A program made the translations under genes and the position numbers. A DNA stretch of 64,000 nt, from assembly GCA_965112735.1 (NCBI GenBank), contig OZ218956.1:1364001-1428000 (forward strand), written 5' to 3'. How positions within the stretch are numbered: position 1 is the first letter of the stretch; every line of letters starts with the position of its first letter. The notes below the pieces were generated by a model. The model was not told where the DNA came from, did no database searches, and saw only the letters and a program-made list of their open reading frames with translations. This document shows positions 12,583 to 24,179 of this stretch, piece by piece. Source of the DNA: Phaeosaccion multiseriatum. Its lineage: Eukaryota > Ochrophyta, other classes.

Positions 12583-12996
12583 GCTTCGTCGCTGGATCCC
12601 TCTGAAACCGGCCTCTTGAGCATGCAAATGATTTTGGAGTCTCTTCCTCGCAAGTTGTGCTGCTGCTACTGCTGCTGTTGCTGCTTCTCACCCCTAATCC
12701 ATCTTCTTCCTCCCCCATGTATGTACTCGTGTTGGAATCCAGAGGCTTTGGCCCTGTGAGAACACACACACACACACACACACACACAGCCAGCCAGCCA
12801 GCCACTTTCTTAAGATTCCTATTAAGTCAATAAATTTGCCTGTCACCCGAAGCAGTTGGGATTTGGGGCCCGAAAATCGAGCGCAGAGTTGCAGTGGCAA
12901 ATTTTTTCGCAGCCAACTGCTGCGGCGCTCTCGCTTAGGCCACCTACAACGCCAAGCTGCCACAACTTCTTGCTTCCTCTCCTCTGAGCAGCCGCT
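12583..12996. promoter_or_regulatory. Head-to-head spacer between SLC44-like gene and glucan synthase
   Basis: About 414 bp separate the two start codons and include a short CA repeat at 12764-12788. It presumably carries both promoters. No specific element could be assigned. Confidence 0.4.
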
Positions 12997-15900
12997 ATGC
13001 CGAGCCACGTGACTGAAAGCGAGGCCAAGGCGGGTGAGGAGCAGGACGGCACCCCAAGATTTGCGCCCCCTCATAAGAAAGGCAAGACCGTCGAAATGGA
13101 CTTTCCGTCACGCATCCCTCCTCCTGTCCTCACGGGACTTTCTTACATGGAGGGCGGTGTGATGGACAAGCTCGGGCATGCCACCGACAGGGCGAAGGTG
13201 AGTGAGGGGTGAGGAGCAAACCCAGACACCCTCTGAGAATCTTGAGCTGAGCCCGTCCTGCCGCTGGTCTCCCTATCCCTCCCCTCGGCGCGCGCCCTCT
13301 CTCTTTCTTTGCATCTCTCTCCCATCGCGAAAACGCCGCTTCGTATTCCGTAGAAGCTCTTTGGAGCCACAGCCGTGGGGACGCCGTTGGACCACTTCAA
13401 GAGCAAGCTCATGAAAGAGCTCAACCCACCGGCCGACAAGGGTGAGTCTTTGGGGGGGGTGAAGCGCACTGCTTTGTCCCAATTTGGGGATATCCCTCCT
13501 CTGCCCTGCCACGCTCCCCGGATCTTGTCCCAACACTCTACAAGAGAGAGATGATATGGAAAGCTTTCGTCGTGTGTGGTCCCCGTGTGCCTTTCTTTCC
13601 TCGCAGGGATGGACATGTTCGACCTCCTGGCCCACGTCGGCGGCTTCCAACAAGACAACGTGCGGAACCAGAGGGACAGTGCCGTGAGCGTCTTGGTCAG
13701 CAGACAGATGAGCTCGAAAGGGTCTCATGACGTGGGTGCGTGCGTGTGTGCCTGGGACGAGTCAATGAAAATGGGGGTAGGAAGGGGGCAGAGATTTGCG
13801 GACGGACAAGGGGGGGATGAGGAGAGGGTGAATTTCCCCTCATATAGGGGCACGAAGACATACATGTCAACCCGAGTTTCGCTTCTGTCGGTGGCTGCAC
13901 TCTCTCCTGATCGTGCCGAATTTTGGAATCCACACAGGCCCCGCCCTTCTCAGATACCGAACCGAGCTGCTGTGGAACTACCGCAGATGGTGCAAGCACG
14001 TCGGGGCCAAACCGGCCGAGTTCCACAGGATATGCAAGGAGGACGACACCACGAGCCGAGGCGGCGACGACCAGAAGCGACACACGGCGCGAGCCGCGCT
14101 GGAAACCGCCCTGTGTCTCCTCCTGTGGGGAGAAGCCGCCAATCTGCGCTTCTGCCCCGAGTTCCTCTGTTTTCTCTTCCATAAGTCCTCCATCGCCGTC
14201 ATCAACAGCGTGCTCCAGAACGACACTACTCTCCGCGTCTTGGGCGGTGGGTTGGACAAGGAAGGCGAGCCACGCCCTGCCCCGCCAACCTACCTGGACG
14301 GTATCATCCGCCCTGCCTACGAACTCATCGAGGCGGAGCTCACTCGCGCTGCCAGCGGGCACGGCGACACCATGGACCATGTGGATATCAAGAACTACGA
14401 CGACGTGAGTGCCGCAGCAGCAGGAGGAGGGGAGCAGTAGGAGCAGAACAGACGCTTGCCTACCTACCTACCTACCTGTCTGCCCATATGCCTGCCTATA
14501 TACCTGCCTTCCTGCCTGCCTGCCTGTCTGCCTGCCTGCCTGTCTGTCTGCGTACTTGCCTGTCTGTCTGCCTGCGGCTTGGTACTCTTGACCTCCTACT
14601 TGTCATTCCATCTCCTCCTCCCTCCCTTTCCCGTCCCATCTCACCGTCACTATCCTTTTTTGTATTCTTCCCTTCTTCTTTGTTATGCCTACCCCACCGC
14701 ACCTCCCAAACAAAACAAAACAAAAACAAACACCATCATCCACTCATCCGCTCCATTGTGGCGTCGTGTGTGTCAGTTCAACGAGATCTTTTGGCGCAAG
14801 GAATGCCTGCTGCTCAGCATCAAGACCATGTTCACGTTCGACCGTAAGGGCATGTCCGAGCGTAAGGGGCCCAAACACCGCCACCAAGTGTCCAAAATGT
14901 TCGAAAAGACGTTCACTGAGCGGCAGAGTTGGGCCCTCTGCATCTTCAACTTCTGGAGGATACATACCATGCTCATTGTATCGCTCCACTGGCTCATTGT
15001 CTTCAATGTGTGCTACCGCAAGGACTACTGCAACGTCAAGTGGGTGCTGTCCCCTGTCACCACTCTGTATCTGTGCTCGCTCATCAAGGATGCGTACGAC
15101 TTGATCTTCGCCGTGCATACGGCGTCGAGGGGTGGGGGCAGCTACCTGCACATGGCCCTGGTGGGGCTCCGGGCCGGGGTCAAGGGTGGCGTGCTCTACT
15201 TCCTCGTTCAGGGGTTGCTGGTGAGTGAAAGTGTGGGGCGGGTGGGCGGTAGGTAGAGGCATATGGGCAGGGTATGGCATGGGAAAGAGCACCTGCGTTC
15301 TGCCTTGTGCTTGCTGGTCTTTTGCTTACCCGCTTTCTGCTCCTGCTCCCGCTGCTGCTGCTTGGGTTGCGGCTTTGGAGGCCCACACACGTACACCCCC
15401 CCCCCCGTTGTTGTTCTTTCGTTACTCATTCTTCTTCTTCTTCTTCTTCTTCTTCTTCTTCTTCTTCTTCTTCTTCTTCTTCTTCCCTCTCCACCCAGGA
15501 TGCACGCGACGACCTCATCTCCTTCGTAAGCCTCGTGGCCCTCGCCTGGAGCATCGGCTCCGAAGTGCTCATCTGGCTCGGCCTCTCCCTCTACCTTCCT
15601 CCCTACCTCACCTTCCTCCTCGGCGTCGACGTCGTAAATCTCTACACCCGGGTCCATCGCCTCACTCCACTGTGGTCGCGCTTCCGCTACACTCTCTTTT
15701 GGGCCATGGTCATGGGTACCAAGCTCGCCTTCTCCTTCTTTGTGGTGCTCTCCGGCCTGATTGACAGCACGTTTCGCATCTACAAGAACGACGTCGGCAG
15801 TGAGTACGACTTCTCGGCCTATCGCGTCCCAGGTGAGACACCGCTTCTGTTGCGCACGCACACACGCACGCACGCACACACGCACACACGCACGCATGCG

Positions 15901-17795
15901 CGCACCCCTCCTGAACCCCAATCCCGCCGGGTGGGCCCCTTCCCTTCAAGAGACGGAAACTCTGAAGCAAAGAAAAAGCCTTGATCTCTGCCTCGCGCCG
16001 CCGCCTGACGCCTGTCATGGCCATGACCACCTGCCTGTGTGGGTGTGCTTGTGTGTGTGTGTGTACGTACGTATGTGTGTGTGTGTGTGCATGTGTGTGC
16101 GTGTGTGTACCCCTCCCATCGCCCCTTACCTCTCTGACGCCTCGTGCTTCCTTCATCCCTCATTTCACCCCCACCCCTCCCCCGCAATCCAATCCCCAAC
16201 AACCAACCAACCAACCAACCAACCAACCAACCAACCAACCAACCCACCCACCCACCCAACCAACACCCCCAAACCAGACAAGCACAACCTCACAATCATC
16301 GCCGCTCTCTGGCTCGGAGGCGTAACCGTCTACTTTGTCGACACCCTCGTTTGGTTCGTGGTGTGGTCCAATGTCCTGGCGGCCTTCGAGGGACTGCGCC
16401 GTCGGGTAGGAGAGGTGAATGATTCTGCCTCCATCATTGGCGTCTTTCTCACTCTTCCGAAGCGCTTCTGGCCACATACAAACGAGCCTCGACTCCGGGC
16501 GTCGCTTCGAAACATTGTCAGGGGCAGCGGCAAGGGTAGGGGCAGCAGCATGAGGGCTCCAAGGGGGAGGGAGGAGGTGCGGGAGGAGAGGCCGGATCGG
16601 CGGGTTGTGGATAGGGAGTTTGCACATGTGTGGAACGAGGTCGCCACGAGCTGGAGGGGGGAGGACATCATCTGCGATGAGGGTGCGTGGTGAGGGAGGA
16701 GGAGAAGGAGGAGGAGGAGGAGGAGGAGAGTGAGAGAGTCCGCAAGGGAGAGAAGTGTACAATGCTTCACGCTTCTCGCGGGCGATTGCACCACCTCTTA
16801 CCTCCCTCTCCACTCTCTCCATGTGTGTCTCTCCCCCTCCACATCTCTCTCGTTGACTGATGCCCCCATGCTGTGCCCCCACCCCCCCTCCCTCCCCCCT
16901 CCGTGTGCAGATCTGCTCAAGTTGCGGTACTTCGCCATTTCCACTCGTCGCTGGAAGCCCGTGGAGCAGGAAGGGAAGAAGACACCCATCATGAAGGAGT
17001 CGGTCTCGTACACGAAGGTAGATTAATGCGAAACTCAAACTACTACCTTTAGTAGGATTACCCCCGATGAAACCCGTTAGAACCGACGAGAAGAAGAAGA
17101 ACGGAGGGAAGGAACACAGAGGGGTCATGCGCACGTCCTGAGAGGGTCGCGTCACTTCCCCTTTTGCCCCGTACCACTTGCCCATCTCTTTCCTCATTCC
17201 ATTCGATTCGATTCGTTATGTTGTGTTATGATTTTAATGGTTTGAAGACGCATGCCCCTCCCCCCTCCCGCAAGGTAGTGGGTGAACAACCAACGTGTGT
17301 ACCATTGCATGCACTTGGTACTCACTGTGCTCTTGTTCTGTGGCGTTTTCATCGCTTTTGCTTTTGTAAGTCTTTTTCATTCCTATGCTTTTCGCTTTAC
17401 GTTCCCTGCCCTCCCCTGTCCCGGTTGGTTTGTATGCACACACGCAACAACACACGCACACACACGCACGCACACACACACACACAATTACGTAACTTGA
17501 AACAGGTGCTTACCCCCGAGTTCCTGTTCTCCGGCGCCCTCCAGCGCTTCGAAAAGGCGGCTGCAGACTTCTCCAAATCAAGCCCCCTCGTGGTGCAGGC
17601 CATCGCTTACTTCACCAGGCTAGAGCGCCACGCAGGCCACATCGACAAGATACTGGCAAGGGCCGCGGCGGCGCAGGAGGCAGGCCAAGACCCCGGCAAG
17701 GATGTGCTCAAGGCCGAGAAAAACACCGCGGACATGAGGAAGAGAGCGCGCAAGGCCAAGGAAGACGTGGCAGGTGCGTGCGTGCGTGTGTGTGC

Positions 17796-17858
<63 letters not shown>

Positions 17859-18940
17859 TGCGTGTGTGTGTGTGTGTGTGCCCGTGTGTGTATACGTGCG
17901 CGTGTTCGTGGGGTGCGTGTGTGCGTCCGTGGAGTGAGAGTGTGGGTGCGGGGTGGGGGGGTTGGTCGAATTAGAAGTATCTTGGAGGGCAGTGACTGCC
18001 CCTCTCCGTCCCCCCCTCCCTCTCCACCCCGCCCCGCTCCTCGCAACCAACAAGCCCCTTGACTGCCGACAACAAGATCCGAGTTGCTGATTGAGCTGCT
18101 GGATCGGATCAGGCTGTGTTTTGGTCTTGTTGCGTCCCTATCCAATAACGCAAACCCCGCAGGAGAAAAAGCAACTGACTTACTTCCTACCTTACGTACT
18201 TGTAACTTCCGCCAACCCACACCCACTTACGAATGAAAGCCAACCTTCCCCCCCACGGAACCCTGACTCCCTTCCACAGTGGAGCAGTACAAGTTCCTGC
18301 GGGATGAGGGAGCGACCAACCGGATGACCAACTTGGCACTGGAGCAGCTCGCCACCACGCTCGCAGTCATGCTCGACTCGCTGTGCAGGTGAGAGGCGTA
18401 TGGGTAGAGAAGGGCATAGCAGGGTAGACAAATCACTGACCATCCCCTGCCATCCTCCCATATCTTCCCTTGCCATCCCCTGCCATCCCCTGTTATCCCC
18501 TGCTGACCACCCCCTGCCATCCTCCTCCCCTTTATCAAATATCGTCCCTTGTCGTGTGTATGCTGTACGCATATGGCACGGGTCGGATGCCTGCTGACCG
18601 CTGCCCTGTCTTGCTGCTGCTCTGTGTTGTGCTCGCAGAGACGTGCGCTTGTCCGACGCTCTGTGGGGAGTGCAGAGGGGGCTCAGGGAGGGCAACGAGA
18701 GTCGCAGCCTCACACTCCGGGCCATCGCCACTGCCGTCAAGAAAAACCTCCTCATTAAAGTGTGGGAGATGCCCAAGGTGGTGCAGGTGGGTGGGTAGTA
18801 AGTCAATGGGTGGGTGTGTAGTAAGTCTATGGGTAGGGGGAGAAATTTAGTGCGTGAGTGGGTAGGTTGGGTGGTTAGGTAGGTAGGCCGGTCGGTGGGG
18901 TGCGTGCGTGGGTGGTTTGTTTAGGTGTATGGGTGTGCGC

Positions 18941-18971
<31 letters not shown>

Positions 18972-20616
18972 TGTGCATGTATGCTTGCGTGTGAGCGAGA
19001 GAGAGAGGGAAGCATGAGGGGGAGGAAGACAGAAGAGGAGGGGAAGGAGAGAGAGGGACGGATGGAGAGAGAGAAAGGAGGAGAAGAGGAGAGAAGAGGA
19101 GGGGAGAGAGAGGGACGGATGGAGGGAGGGAGAGGGAGGAGGATAGGAAGGGCGGAGGGAGAAAGCTGGAGAGGTAGAGAGGGGGAGTACAAGAAGGGCG
19201 CGGGGTGGGGGAGAGAGAGGAGGAGGGGATTTGATCATACCCCCCTGCCCGCCCCGCAACCCGCGACGTCCCGTCTACTGCCATCCCCCCCCCCCCTTCT
19301 CTTTCTCAGGCTCTGACGGACTTGACCAAGGCTCTGAACAAGCTCGATTGGGGCGTGTGTGCGTCGCTGCTGGACAGGCTGTTGGAGAGCCTTACGACTG
19401 TCATAGACGGGCATATCGATCCCGAGGACTGCCGTAGGTAAGTCAAGCAACATTCTCTCTCACTCACTCTCTCTCTCTCTTGGTCTGTGTGTGAGAGTGG
19501 GCACCTCTCTCTTTCTCCCCTCTCGTTCCTGCCCCCCCCCCACAGCTTGGGACCCGTTTAGGGCCCCGGGCTGTGCTTGTGTACGTGAAGCTCAAATCTC
19601 TCTCGAAAGACTCTTTGCGCTCTCTGTCACAAGTTCAGCACCCGTACAGGCCGAGCTCCACTGACCGCTAATGAACCATAACCAAACCCTCCCCCCCCCC
19701 CTTCCTCCTCCTTTCCTAAAGAACCAAACCCTTATCCTAACTCTTAACCTCCCCCTTCCTCCTCCTTTCCCCCTTTCTTCTTTCGCTTTGCTGTGGACGC
19801 GGGCCTTCTGTCTCGTATTTCTCCGTGTACTGCCCCTTTCGCTACGGCAAATATTATTTATTACGCCATGCCTTGTGACCTCCTTCTCTTGAAACTGAAA
19901 CCGACAACTGAAACCGACAACTGAAACTGATACTGAAACAGTCGAGAGGGCAAGGTGCTGGGCACCGCTCTGCGACACCTGTTCCGCACCATCACTGACA
20001 TCCGCCGCAGCCCTCCTTGGGGAAAGGAGGGCGTGTTTGACACATTTCAGGCGTTTCAGAAGGACAATGCCGTGTTTTTGGAGCGCACCCAGGTGTTCCT
20101 GCAGGTACGAGTATGTCAGTGATTGGTCGGTTGGGCCAGATTGGTATGTGTATACCCTACTCCACCTAACGCATATGCTCTCTCTGCCTCTCTCTGCCTA
20201 ATTTTATTTCACGCTCTGCCTCTCTCTTTGCTCTCTCTTCCCGGCTGCACATAGGCGAGCATCTCCAGCCAACCCGGGCACCTGCAGAACGACGAGGCCC
20301 TCCGCAGAATGCGCTTCTTCGTGAACAGCATGTTCGTGGAACAACCCCAGGGCACGGGCATTGTGGAAGCCATGCCCGCCTTCAGCACCCTCACCCCTTA
20401 CTATAAGGAAGATGTGCTGTCCAGGGTGGAGGACCTCAGGGAGATCACAGAGGATGGCGTCACCGTCATCGAGTGAGTGTATCTCTACGTTAGGGGTGTT
20501 TTGTTTGTCTTTTTTCTTCTCGTTGGCCTGTACGGTAGGGGCGTGAGTGTGAGTGCGTGTGTGTTGATTAAGGGTCTCAGGAAGATCACAGGGGACGGGA
20601 CACGGCCATCGAGTGG

Positions 20617-20654
<38 letters not shown>

Positions 20655-23600
20655 GGGCGTGTGTGCGTGCGTATGTGTGTGCGTGTGTGCGTGTGTAAGC
20701 GTGTGAGTGTGTTGTGTGCGTGTGTGTGTGCATGTGTGTGTGCGAGTCCCTTGAAGAAGGGAGGCCATGTCTTTTGTCGTGGGGTAAGGGTTAGGGACGG
20801 AATCTTTTGAGTTGTCCTGCATCTATTACTGTATCTGACCTTGCCTGTCCTGCATCTATTACTGTATCTGACCTTGCCTGTCCTGCATCTATTACTGTAT
20901 CTGACCTTGCCTGTCCTGCATCTATTACTGTATCTGACCTTGCCTGTCCTGCATCTATTACTGTATCTGACCTTGCCTGTCCTGCATCTATTACTGTATC
21001 TGACCTTGCCTCTCTTCTCTTGCCCACCGCTCAGCTCTACTCTGACCATATGCCTCTACTCTGCCCATACTTTGCTCTGCCGTTCCAAAGGTACCTCCGA
21101 ACCATCTACCAGCACGAGTGGAACGCCTTTGTGGAGCGAATGTGCCGTGAGTACTCCCTCCCCAAGGAGGAGCTGAATGGCAGGGAAGGCGGGGGAGAAG
21201 AGGAGGGAGAGGAGGAGGAGGGCGACACGCTAGGCATCTCCACTCGAGAGGTGATTCTCAGAGTGCTGGAGAAGATCTTGTTCGAGGAGGATGCCTCAAA
21301 AAAGAAGCAGCACAGTGAGTACTATGCCTTTGGCGAGGGTGCTAGCACCACCGGAGGAGGAGGAGGAGGAGGAGGAGGAGGAGGAGAAGTCGGAGACCAA
21401 CACGGCGAGCTTGACCACCTTGATCTCTTCCTGGCCAGTGCTGTAGAGCGGCAGGAGCAGGAGCACCAGGAGGAGGAGGGCTTGCTCCTGCCCCACCACA
21501 GCACCCCGACCGACGATCGTGATGGCGAGAGAAGTCGCTCTCGCTCTCGCTCTCCAGCCACTGCCATTCGTTACAGTTTGGACAAGTCTGGTCCCGTGGA
21601 GTCGGACGTGCGAAGACTGAGCAACACTTTGGCCGAGACGCTGGCCCGCAGCAAGAAGAAGCAGCAGCTCAGACGGCTGGAGGAGAGGCTGGAGGTGGAT
21701 ATTGAGGTGGCAGTTCAGCGTTGGGCCTCCTTTCGAGCACAGACCCTGGCCAGGACCGTTCGTGGGTTTATGATGTTTGGGAGAGCGATCCGTCTGCTGG
21801 CAGCGGTGGAGGTGAGGCACGAGTTTCAGCCGGAGGAGGAGGATGTTGATATTCGCTGTCCGAGCGACCTGGACGCTGCTGGAGGGGACGAGTGGACGCC
21901 ATCGATGGTGCTGAGCAACGCAACGCTCAAGACGGACAAGTGCGAGGAGTACGACAACAGCCTGGGGTTGGCCCTGCACGCCCACAGGTTGGTTGGTCGG
22001 TCGGTTGGTCAGTCAGAGGGGCCTCACACACTCTCGATGACTCACTCACTTACCTCACTCATTCACTCACTCACTCACTCACTCATTCGGTCGCTCACTC
22101 TCGCACGCACCTACTCCCTCACTCACTCATTCACTCACGCACGCACGCACTCACTCAAAGGAGGAGGAGGAGGAGGTGGAGGGATGGATGGGCGGGGTTG
22201 CCAAAGACATGTACCCTTCCCTCCTTCTAGCGTGTGCCTTGTTCCCCTGTCCCCTTGTGGTATCGGCTGCCATCTGCCTTATCACTTTTCTCCTTATGTG
22301 TGTGTTTTTCAGTTTTCAGTTGATGTAACCCTAGCAAGTATCGAACACCATAAATGGGATCGATGTACGTGTTGGCCCTGTGTTGACTATCCGCTGCCAC
22401 CTGCCTGGTCGCGTGTCTCCTTGTGTGTGTTCGCCTTGTGTTTACCTCGTCCTCGTGCGGCTTTGGTGTGTGCGTTGTTTGTGCCTCACCCCCGTGTGGT
22501 GCCCCCTGCGATTGATATGCCTTGTGTGTGGTATCTGCTGCCATCTGCATTTGTACATACCTTTGTTGCTGCAGGTATGTAGTGGCGGCGCAAGTGTACA
22601 AGGCTATGAAGGAGGGAAACGCCGCCGACAAGCAGAAGGCCAAGGCCATCGAGGACCTTGCCAAGGAGTACCCGGGACTGCACATTGCCTACGCGGATGA
22701 ACACGAGAATAAGCACTACTCGGTGAGGCAGGCAGGCAGGCAGACAGGCAGGGAGGGGGGGAGGGAGGGAGAGGGGGGGAGGGGGGGAGGGAGGGAGGCA
22801 GACAGGCAGGCATCGCAGTGAGACAGGCGGGCGGAGTCTCATGTATTGATACTCCCTTTCTTATCCTCCTCCTCCTCCTCCTCCTCCTCCTCCTCCTCCT
22901 CCTCCTCCTCCTCCTCCTCCTCCTCCTCCTCCTCCTCCTCCCCCTCCTCCTCCTACCCCTCCTTCTCCTCCTCCTCCTCCTCCTCTCGCTCCCGCTCCTC
23001 CCCACCCTCCTCCTCCTCCTCCTCCTCCTCCTCTACCTCCCCAGGTCCTGGAGAAGTGGGACCACACCTTGGGCCGTATGGTGGAGGAGTACCGTGTGGA
23101 ACTGCCCGGCAAGATCCTGCTTGGGGAGGGCAAACCCAACAATCAGAACCACGCCCTCATCTTCACCAGAGGGGAGGCGGTGCAGGCCGTGGACATGAAT
23201 CAAGACAAGGGCTTGGAGAATGCCCTTCGGTGCAAGCAGGTCGGGTTGGATGGGGAGTAGGGTGGGTGGGTGAGTTGTGCTTGAATTTGAAGGATACATT
23301 CTTCTTTCTTCGTGTGCTACGTATTATATTATTATTACGTGTCATTTTGAAGTCTTCTTTGTTTGCACATGCCCTTCTCTCTCCTACACCACCCCCTCCT
23401 CAACCACACCCCCACCGCAGCTGCTGGAAGAGTTCCAGTTTGGTGACAACTCGCACCCCAAGCGGAAGCCTCCCAACATTGGCCGCATCGTGGGCTATCG
23501 AGGTAAGGGGGGGCCGCGAGGAGGGCGGTGAGGGGGCGAGGAAGGGGCAGGGTTCGTGGGAAGGTGGGAATTACTTCATTGCCTTCCCTGCTGCTCCCTC

Positions 23601-24104
23601 TCGATACTTGCTGCACCAGCCGCTGCTCTCTCTCTCTCCTTTCTGCCTCTGTTGTCTCTCTCTCTCCCTCTCACACACTCTCTCTCTTCCCCTCTTCCTC
23701 CCTCGTCCTCCCTCCCTCCCTCCCTCCCTCTCTCTCTCTCTTTTGCGCCTCCCGTGGTGGCGTCACACATCAGAACACGTCTTTACGCACAACGTGTCGA
23801 GCCCTGCCTACTTCTTCTCGCTCCAGGTACGGGGCCTTCACCATTGCAATACTATTCCCACGCCATACCCGACCACACCACACCACACCACCACACCACA
23901 CACGTTTGCACACACATTCATTGACATAACACACCACACCACACTCCATGGCAAGATTCTGTCCCTTCTCTGTGTATCGAGTATTACGCTATCTTCCCCA
24001 GAGCCGCCCATAAACAAACCATCTCCCAACACTCGACTCTTCCCTCTGCCGCTTCCGCTGCCACTTGCCCCATAACCGCGCACACACACACAAACACACG
24101 CACG

Positions 24105-24179
<75 letters not shown>

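Noticed and set aside
20807-21030. Direct repeats in the glucan synthase intron as a CRISPR-like array
   Set aside because: The 33-bp units are contiguous with no unique spacers, and the DNA is eukaryotic.
22846-24075. Long + frame rich in Ser, Pro and Leu across glucan synthase introns
   Set aside because: It runs through CCT, CTCT and CA microsatellites and through real exons in the wrong frame. The true exons give conserved FKS sequence.
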